Source of the DNA: Coxiellaceae bacterium | GTDB lineage: Bacteria > Pseudomonadota > Gammaproteobacteria > UBA9339 | Direction of reading: 5' to 3' | Assembly: GCA_031263085.1 (NCBI GenBank) | Contig: JAISGM010000005.1 | Coordinates: 1 to 54,529 of the forward strand | DNA: 54,529 bases | Shown here: positions 48,536 through 54,529 of the stretch, one piece after another | Layout of the letters: every line of letters begins with the position of its first letter | How positions within the stretch are numbered: the first letter of the stretch is position 1 | Notes under the pieces: model-generated | What the model saw: only the letters and a program-made list of their open reading frames with translations | What the model was told of the DNA's origin: nothing | Database searches by the model: none | Made by a program: the position numbers and the translations under genes

Positions 48536-51298
48536 GTGAAGGAAATATACGATTTTAAGACAATTGAGAGCTTCTGGTATCAAACGTGGATGCGAAATAA
48601 TTATTTTGCTCCAAGCTATAAAGGCAATCCATATTGTATTATCCTCCCGCCACCAAATGTAACCGGTACTCTTCATATGGGGCACGGTTTTCAAGATAGT
48701 ATTATGGATGCTCTAATTCGTTATCATCGCATGTGCGGATATAATACTTTGTGGCAGTTAGGAATAGATCATGCCGGTATTGCTACTCAAATAATAGTAG
48801 AGAATATTATTCGCCAAGAAGGAGGAACTCGCCATGAACTTGGGCGTGAGAATTTTATAAAAAGAATTTGGGAATGGAAAAAATATTCAGGAAATACCAT
48901 TGCTAAACAAGAACAACGATTGGGTATCTCTGGAGATTGGAATAATGAGAAATTCACCCTTGATCCAGAACTAGTTACGACAGTGAAGTACGTATTTATT
49001 AAATTATATGAGGATGGCTTAATTTATCGCGGTAAACGTTTAGTTAATTGGGATCCGGCATTGAATACAGCTATTTCAGATTTAGAGGTAATAAATGAAG
49101 AAAAAGAAGGAGAATTATGGTATATCAAATACCCCATTGTAGATAGTAACGAGAATGTGATTGTTGCTACTACTCGTCCAGAAACTATTTTTGGGGATGT
49201 TGCAGTAGCGGTACATCCTGCTGATCAACGATATCAACATTTAATTGGCAAACAAGTCAAATTGCCACTTACTGATCGAGTTATCCCAGTAATAGCTGAT
49301 ACTTACGTCGAAAGAGATTTCGGAAGTGGTTGTGTAAAAATAACACCGGCTCACGATTTTAATGATTATTATATTGGACAAAAACATAATTTGCCGATGA
49401 TTAATATTATGACCCCTGATGCCCATCTCAATGAAAATACTCCCAAAAAATATCGAGGATTAGAACGATTTATTTCGAGAAAACAAATAATTGCTGATCT
49501 TGCTGTCAATAATCTTTTAGTTAAAACAGAAAAGCACCTGCTTAAAATTCCTAAAGGAGATCGCAGTGGTGTTATTATCGAGCCTTATTTAACAAACCAA
49601 TGGTTTGTTAAAACCAAGGAATTAGCTACTCCTGCAATTCAAGCGGTATTAAAAGGTGAGATTAAATTTATTCCCAATAATTGGAGCAAAACTTACCTGC
49701 AATGGTTATCTAATATTGAAGATTGGTGTATCAGTCGCCAACTTTGGTGGGGGCATCGTATTCCTGCATGGTATGACGAAAAAAACCATATTTATGTCGG
49801 CAATGATGAAGGGGAAATCCGCGAAAAATTCCAACTTAAAGATCAATTACTTAAGCAAGACACTGATGTATTGGATACTTGGTTTTCTGCCGCTCTATGG
49901 CCGTTCTCAACTTTAGGTTGGCCAGCAAATACCAAAGAATTTAAAACTTTTTACCCTACATCAGTATTAGTTACTGGTTTCGATATTATTTTTTTCTGGG
50001 TAGCTCGTATGATAATGATGGGATTAAAACTTACAGGAAGAATACCATTTAAAGAAATTTATATTACTGGTCTAATCAGAGATAGGCGTGGACAAAAAAT
50101 GTCAAAATCTAAAGGTAATGTTCTAGATCCTATTGATTTAGTTGACGGTATTACTTTAGAAAAATTAGTTTCTAAACGCACCGAACACCTAATGCAGAAA
50201 CATCTGACAAAAAAAATTGAACAACAAACATGCCAAGATTTTCCTCATGGAATTAAAGCTTTTGGTGTTGATGCTTTACGCTTTACTTTTTGCTCTCTGG
50301 CTACTACCAGTAGAGATATTAATTTTGACATCACAAGACTCGAAGGATACAGAAATTTCTGCACTAAACTTTGGAACGCTGCAAGATTTGTTATAATACA
50401 ACTAGAAAAATTCGATTTTACTAAAAGTAGTAAGATTGAATATAGCATCGCTGATCGTTGGATCCAAACAGAGCTACAAAATTCCCTACAAATTGTTATA
50501 GACGAATTTCGGAATTATCGTTTTGATTTAGTAACTCAAGCAATTTATGAATTCACTTGGCACGAATTTTGTGATTGGTATCTTGAATTAACAAAGTCAA
50601 TTTTAAATTCCAATAGCACTAGCATTGCTCTAAAACAAGGAACACGCGTAACTCTAGTTACCATATTTGAAAAACTATTACGTATAATTCATCCATTTAT
50701 GCCATTCATTACTGAAGAAATTTGGCAAGAAATTGCCCCGAAAATGCAAATTATCGGCCAAACAATTATGTGGCAAAAATATCCGGAAGTTGATATAACC
50801 GCAATTGACAATTCAGCATCTGCTGAAATTAAATGGCTAAAAAAGATTATTTTAGCAATTCGTAATTTCCGTGGCGAAATGAGTATCTCGCCAACAGAAA
50901 AAATCCAATTATTACTGGATAAAGGAAGCGAACTTGACAGTAAGCGAATTAGTAACTACCAAGACTATCTTAAAAGTCTTGGTAAACTTTTATCAATCGA
51001 ATGGATTAAAAATAAAACTAAATTTGAAGCTCCTATTTTAGTAGGTACCTTAGAATTATATTTAATCAAGAGTAATACAGAATGTGATCCAACAATTGGA
51101 ATTGCCATGATTAATAAAGAAATAAGAAAACTTGAATACAATATATTGCAACTTGAAGATAAATTAAAGAACATAAATTACCTTACTAAGGCCCCTAAAA
51201 CCATAGTCTCTAAAGATCAGGAAAAACTTGTAGAATATAGAAATCTTCTAAGAAAACTACAAATTAATTTAGAAAATTATAAATTAAAAAAGATTTAA
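48536..51298 (+). CDS. valS: Valyl-tRNA synthetase
   Basis: Class I synthetase charging tRNA-Val, with editing. The 920-residue product (E. coli 951) starts at GTG and has the HIGH motif (PPPNVTGTLHMGH, 38-50), the CP1 editing domain with TTRPETIFGD, the KMSKS loop near residue 521, an anticodon-binding domain and the C-terminal coiled coil with many leucines. The ribosome binding site is weak (CGGA). The gene starts only 14 bases after the tRNA-Met CCA end, so processing of the tRNA would leave a nearly leaderless valS mRNA. It overlaps the convergent murI end by 15 bases. Confidence 0.96.
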   Translation: MKEIYDFKTIESFWYQTWMRNNYFAPSYKGNPYCIILPPPNVTGTLHMGHGFQDSIMDALIRYHRMCGYNTLWQLGIDHAGIATQIIVENIIRQEGGTRHELGRENFIKRIWEWKKYSGNTIAKQEQRLGISGDWNNEKFTLDPELVTTVKYVFIKLYEDGLIYRGKRLVNWDPALNTAISDLEVINEEKEGELWYIKYPIVDSNENVIVATTRPETIFGDVAVAVHPADQRYQHLIGKQVKLPLTDRVIPVIADTYVERDFGSGCVKITPAHDFNDYYIGQKHNLPMINIMTPDAHLNENTPKKYRGLERFISRKQIIADLAVNNLLVKTEKHLLKIPKGDRSGVIIEPYLTNQWFVKTKELATPAIQAVLKGEIKFIPNNWSKTYLQWLSNIEDWCISRQLWWGHRIPAWYDEKNHIYVGNDEGEIREKFQLKDQLLKQDTDVLDTWFSAALWPFSTLGWPANTKEFKTFYPTSVLVTGFDIIFFWVARMIMMGLKLTGRIPFKEIYITGLIRDRRGQKMSKSKGNVLDPIDLVDGITLEKLVSKRTEHLMQKHLTKKIEQQTCQDFPHGIKAFGVDALRFTFCSLATTSRDINFDITRLEGYRNFCTKLWNAARFVIIQLEKFDFTKSSKIEYSIADRWIQTELQNSLQIVIDEFRNYRFDLVTQAIYEFTWHEFCDWYLELTKSILNSNSTSIALKQGTRVTLVTIFEKLLRIIHPFMPFITEEIWQEIAPKMQIIGQTIMWQKYPEVDITAIDNSASAEIKWLKKIILAIRNFRGEMSISPTEKIQLLLDKGSELDSKRISNYQDYLKSLGKLLSIEWIKNKTKFEAPILVGTLELYLIKSNTECDPTIGIAMINKEIRKLEYNILQLEDKLKNINYLTKAPKTIVSKDQEKLVEYRNLLRKLQINLENYKLKKI
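50957..50984. repeat. 10-8-10 inverted repeat in valS
   Basis: TACCAAGACT, eight bases, then the exact reverse complement, in the coding region of the C-terminal part. Member of the set of coding inverted repeats. Confidence 0.88.
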
Positions 51299-52093
51299 CA
51301 CTTTAACTATAATTTCCTTTCCAAAAAACAATTTCACTTGACGCGCAAAACCAGGAACATCATCAGAAACATAAAACATGTGATGTGACTTAGTATCTAC
51401 CGATAATAATTTTCGTATCATAAGTTCTTGTTTGACAGCAGACGCCACCACTTTAGTAGTATCAATAATTTCAATTGCATTATGATAGAAATCGGCTATT
51501 TTTGTTCTGATAATCTGATAGTGAGTACAGCCTAAAATTAATGCCTCTATTCCCTGTAACTCAGGATCTGATAAGTACATTTTTAATGCAACGTTCATAA
51601 TTTTGTGATCATAAAATCCCTCTTCTATAAGGGGCACCAATAATGGTGTAGCTAGAGCATGTAAACTAATATTAGATTTTTGTAAGGAAAGCTTTTTATG
51701 ATAGATTTTGGAATCTAAAGTAAGCTTAGTTCCTATTAAACCAACTCTTTTATTAACGTAATTCTTGTTTAAAAAGTTGATTGCTGGATCAATAACATTA
51801 ACAAGAGGAACATCAGCTCCAATATAATCTCGTAGCATCGAATAAGCAGCAGAAACAGAATTACAAGCTACTAAAATTAATTTAACATTTTGTTCAAGCA
51901 GAAAATCGATAATTTTTTTAGTATATCCGCGAATGATTTTAGCGGATTTATCTCCATACGGTAAATGAAGAGTATCTCCGAAATAAATTATTGATTCATT
52001 TGGCAACTCATCAATCAGTGATTTAGCAACAGTTAACCCACCAATACCGCTATCAAAAATACCTATTGATTGATTTGCTCTTAAATTCAACAT
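51284..52093 (-). CDS. murI: Glutamate racemase
   Basis: Makes D-glutamate for peptidoglycan. The 269-residue protein (E. coli 285) has Asp14 in FDSGIGG, the two catalytic cysteines Cys77 in VACNSVSA and Cys189 in LGCTHY, and YFGDTLHLPYG. The family usually has ACNTASA, so the Thr-Ala pair is Ser-Val here, a mild change. Its 3' end overlaps valS by 15 bases. It is a single gene. Confidence 0.95.
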   Translation of the reverse strand: MLNLRANQSIGIFDSGIGGLTVAKSLIDELPNESIIYFGDTLHLPYGDKSAKIIRGYTKKIIDFLLEQNVKLILVACNSVSAAYSMLRDYIGADVPLVNVIDPAINFLNKNYVNKRVGLIGTKLTLDSKIYHKKLSLQKSNISLHALATPLLVPLIEEGFYDHKIMNVALKMYLSDPELQGIEALILGCTHYQIIRTKIADFYHNAIEIIDTTKVVASAVKQELMIRKLLSVDTKSHHMFYVSDDVPGFARQVKLFFGKEIIVKVLNLF

Positions 52094-52412
52094 AATATCA
52101 GTCTAACAAAATATTACTATAATGATAATTTATTTCACATGCTCATTTAAGAAAATTTATACTTACAAAATAATTTAAATTCTTACGAATTCGCATCAAA
52201 AAAACTACTCATAGATGATGCTTAACATCAGTTGCTGAATTACGATAGTATCCATAGCTCAGTCAGATAGCGTTGATCTCCGAAATCAAAGGGATCTCTC
52301 CTGGTTTAAACCCAATCATGCGCGCTATTCTCTGCAAATTATTTTTATTCTATTTAACTAAATTAACTGATTTCATATAGAAACTACTACATGAAAAAAT
52401 CAAGTAATACGA
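52094..52412. other. 319-base gap between murI and lepA
   Basis: No protein-coding gene. The only structure is the tRNA-like stretch at 52248-52325 (listed separately) and a small 5-5-5 hairpin near 52216-52230. The murI promoter should be in the left part. Confidence 0.6.
52248..52325 (+). pseudogene. Degenerate tRNA-Arg (CCG)
   Basis: Aligns by eye along its whole length with tRNA-Arg(CCG) such as E. coli argX. TAGCTCAG and a perfect anticodon arm TTGAT-CTCCGAA-ATCAA with CCG at 52280-52282 survive, and the 3' part ends GCGCGC. Other parts have decayed: the 5' arm GTATCCA no longer pairs with the 3' end, the D-stem's second strand has lost two bases, the GG of the D-loop is changed, the T-loop is TTTAAAC instead of TTCGAAT and its stem keeps about three pairs, and there is no CCA. 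It cannot form a normal tRNA. Confidence 0.8.
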
Positions 52413-54212
52413 TTAATAACCAACTTTAAGAATATCAACAAATGTTTCTTGCGGAATATCTACTTTACCCAAACGTTTCATTCGCTTCTTACCCTCTTTC
52501 TGTCTCTCAAGTAATTTTCTTTTACGAGTAACATCGCCGCCATAACATTTAGCTAGAACATTTTTACGCAAGGCTTTAATTACCTGTCTTACAATAATTC
52601 GTGAACCGATAGCTGCTTGAATCACCACTTCAAACATTTGACGGGGAATTAAATCCTTCATAGCTTCTACCAATTTATACCCACGACTATAAGCTTTATC
52701 TCTATGCACAATTAAAGAAAAGGCATCCACCTTATCACCGTTAATTAAAATATCAAGCTTAACTAGATCAGCTGCAGAAAAATGATCAAAACTATAATTT
52801 AAAGAGGCATAACCACAACTAATCGATTTAAGACGATCAAAAAAATCTAAAATTATTTCATTCATAGGTAAAAAATACTTTAAAGATACCTGGTTACCTA
52901 TGAAATCCATACTAATTTGATTACCCCGACGCTCTATACAAAGTTTAATAACATTCCCTAAATATTCTCGAGGCACTAAAATAGTGGCACAAGCTACTGG
53001 TTCGCGAATCTCAATAATTTTACCTAAAATTGACAGCTGAGCTGGATTAGAAATAGTCAGTACTTTATCGTTTGATGCTATCACCATATAAACTACTGTC
53101 GGAGCAGAAACAACTAAATTTAAATTATATTCTCTCTTTAATCGCTCCTGAATAATTTCTAAATGTAACATTCCTAAAAAACCACAACGAAAACCCATAC
53201 CTAGAGCCTCTGAAGTTTCAGGCTCATAACTCAATGATGCATCATTGAGGCGCAATTTAGCAAAAGCTTCACGGAAACTCTCAAAATCATTTGCATTAAT
53301 AGGATAGAGTCCTGCATATACTTGAGATTTAGCCTTTTTAAATCCGGAAAGTTGCTCTATAGCAGGAATAGAGCTATGTGTTAAGGTGTCTCCAACTGGA
53401 GCTCCAAAAATATCTTTGATATTAGCTACTACATAACCAACATCACCAGCAGCCAATTGATCAGTTATTTGACGTTTAGGAGTGAATATTCCAACCATCT
53501 CTACGCTATAATCTCTACCAGTTGACATAACACGAATTTTATCATGTGTTTTTAATACACCATTCATTACTCGCACCAGAGAAACTACACCTAAATAATT
53601 ATCAAACCAAGAATCTATAATCAACGCCTGTAACGGTTTAGATCTATTTCCGCTTGGAGGTGGTACATACTTTACAATATCTACTAACAGTTCCCTAATC
53701 CCAATACCATTTTTAGCACTCACTCTCAAAGCATCAGTAGCAGCTATCCCTACAATTCCCTCAATTTCTTTAATAACTCGATCTTGATCTGCTTGAGATA
53801 GATCTATTTTATTAAGTACAGGAATTATCCTTAATCCTTGATCAATAGCCATACAACAAACAGTCACAGTCTGCGCCTCAACGCCTTGAGCTGCATCCAC
53901 TAATAATAAGGCGCCTTCACAAGCTGCAAGAGATCTTGAAACTTCATAAGAAAAATCTACATGTCCAGGGGTATCAATAAAATTGAGATAATATTCTACT
54001 CCGTCCTGAGAGCAATACTTCAAAGTTACACTTTGAGCTTTAATAGTAATTCCTCTCTCCCTTTCAATATCCATACTATCCAATACTTGATCTTGCATTT
54101 CTCGTGAAGAAAGTCCACCGCATTCCTGAATCAAACGATCAGCCAAAGTAGATTTACCATGATCAACATGAGCAATAATGCAAAAATTACGAATATTATT
54201 TTGATTATTCAT
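52413..54212 (-). CDS. lepA: Elongation factor 4 (LepA), translational GTPase
   Basis: Ribosome-binding GTPase that helps initiation and back-translocation under stress. The 599-residue product has exactly the E. coli length. G1 is AHVDHGKS at 14-21, then [13 protein letters not shown] and NKID. Domains II-V follow, and the C-terminal LepA-specific domain has [13 protein letters not shown]. In many relatives lepA precedes lepB; nothing follows it here on this strand for 319 bases. It holds a 20-base perfect palindrome (53230-53249) and an 11-base-arm inverted repeat (52861-52904). Confidence 0.97.
   Translation of the reverse strand: MNNQNNIRNFCIIAHVDHGKSTLADRLIQECGGLSSREMQDQVLDSMDIERERGITIKAQSVTLKYCSQDGVEYYLNFIDTPGHVDFSYEVSRSLAACEGALLLVDAAQGVEAQTVTVCCMAIDQGLRIIPVLNKIDLSQADQDRVIKEIEGIVGIAATDALRVSAKNGIGIRELLVDIVKYVPPPSGNRSKPLQALIIDSWFDNYLGVVSLVRVMNGVLKTHDKIRVMSTGRDYSVEMVGIFTPKRQITDQLAAGDVGYVVANIKDIFGAPVGDTLTHSSIPAIEQLSGFKKAKSQVYAGLYPINANDFESFREAFAKLRLNDASLSYEPETSEALGMGFRCGFLGMLHLEIIQERLKREYNLNLVVSAPTVVYMVIASNDKVLTISNPAQLSILGKIIEIREPVACATILVPREYLGNVIKLCIERRGNQISMDFIGNQVSLKYFLPMNEIILDFFDRLKSISCGYASLNYSFDHFSAADLVKLDILINGDKVDAFSLIVHRDKAYSRGYKLVEAMKDLIPRQMFEVVIQAAIGSRIIVRQVIKALRKNVLAKCYGGDVTRKRKLLERQKEGKKRMKRLGKVDIPQETFVDILKVGY
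52861..52904. repeat. 11-22-11 inverted repeat in lepA
   Basis: TTCATAGGTAA and its exact complement TTACCTATGAA, 22 bases apart, in coding sequence. Confidence 0.85.
53230..53249. repeat. Perfect 20-base palindrome in lepA
   Basis: CTCAATGATG followed directly by CATCATTGAG. It codes for L-N-D-A-S-L, a conserved stretch of LepA, using codons that make the DNA exactly symmetrical. Confidence 0.93.
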
Positions 54213-54529
54213 ATTAATAACTGACGGTCTTTGGTACCGGGAAATATAAAACTAAGACATTAAACCACAAAAAGTATATTTTAACCAAACAGTTGTTTTT
54301 TAAATACATATTACATATATTTATCTTAGATATATAAAAAAGTAATTGCCACGACATAGGAACACAATTACTACAATACAGACAACATTCCTCGAGAAGA
54401 AATATAGAATTATGATAGAGACGTCTATCTATAGCGCTAGCAGGAGATTTAATTCCTCTTTTAAATAAAAGGATTCTTGATTTTGTATATATTATAAATT
54501 ACTTCTTTTGTAGTTCATGCTAAATTTGT
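54213..54529. other. Intergenic region upstream of lepA, no gene seen
   Basis: No ORF or RNA gene recognised to the end of the window. A minus-strand promoter candidate for lepA lies at 54243-54270. Confidence 0.5.
54243..54270 (-). promoter_or_regulatory. Candidate lepA promoter
   Basis: On the minus strand TTGTGG (54265-54270), 16 bases, TATATT (54243-54248), about 31 bases before the lepA ATG. Reasonable fit to sigma-70 but AT-rich context raises the chance rate. Confidence 0.4.

Overview
This 54.5 kb window is an AT-rich (about one third G+C by eye) bacterial chromosome segment from a gammaproteobacterium. Supporting signs are rpoH with the sigma-32 'RpoH box', a lipid A pair (msbA-lpxK), the gpmI-envC-ctpA run with yibN beside it, mreBCD followed by yhdP, rpsU-yqeY-dnaG-rpoD, holC-valS and accA-tilS. 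Familiar neighbours are missing from otherwise conserved clusters (no fba after pyk, no sufD/sufS with sufBC, no yhdE/rng between mreD and yhdP, no secB/grxC by yibN, no bamA/lpxD by skp, no pepA before holC). Several intergenic stretches of 300-500 bases look empty and one tRNA gene is decaying. I infer a genome under reduction, probably host-associated. The tkt-gap-pgk-pyk order recalls Legionellales and Francisella from memory, but I cannot name a genus. No transposase, phage gene, CRISPR array or secretion-system cluster was seen.

Layout. 1-2.4 kb: priA (-). 2.7-10.8 kb: a tight minus-strand unit hemX-hemY-tkt-gap-pgk-pyk and a small membrane protein. 11.2-19.2 kb: skp alone, then gpmI-envC-ctpA-uvrA (-). 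19.3-24.5 kb: yibN (+), rpoH (-), trxA (+), rho-glmS (+) with a strong promoter before rho. 24.7-30.3 kb: sufB-sufC (-), trpS (+), greA, rpmE and miaB (-). 30.4-36.2 kb: mreB-mreC-mreD-yhdP (+), overlapping a convergent ZIP metal transporter. 37-42 kb: accA-tilS and msbA-lpxK (+), then tRNA-Arg(TCT) and tRNA-His(GTG) on minus. 42.5-47 kb: the macromolecular synthesis operon rpsU-yqeY-dnaG-rpoD (+). 47.2-54.5 kb: tRNA-Arg(ACG), tRNA-Ser(GCT), holC, tRNA-Met, valS, murI, a degenerate tRNA-Arg(CCG) and lepA.

Together the genes cover lower glycolysis and the non-oxidative pentose phosphate link, fatty acid and lipid A synthesis, peptidoglycan precursor and hydrolase control, rod shape, Fe-S assembly, transcription (two sigma factors, Rho, GreA), replication start and restart (DnaG, PriA, HolC), excision repair and translation. 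The cell therefore keeps a full Gram-negative envelope. Almost no hairpin-plus-U-tract terminators were seen, which fits reliance on Rho.

The most unusual signals are: (i) several very long perfect palindromes inside coding sequence (31 bases in pgk, 28 in glmS, 20 in lepA, 24 in sufB), more and longer than chance suggests; (ii) a decayed tRNA-Arg(CCG) although CGG codons are still used; (iii) an apparent ATT start codon for mreC with a good ribosome binding site; (iv) the same -35-centred element before both minus-strand tRNA-Arg units. I found no clear new multi-gene system.
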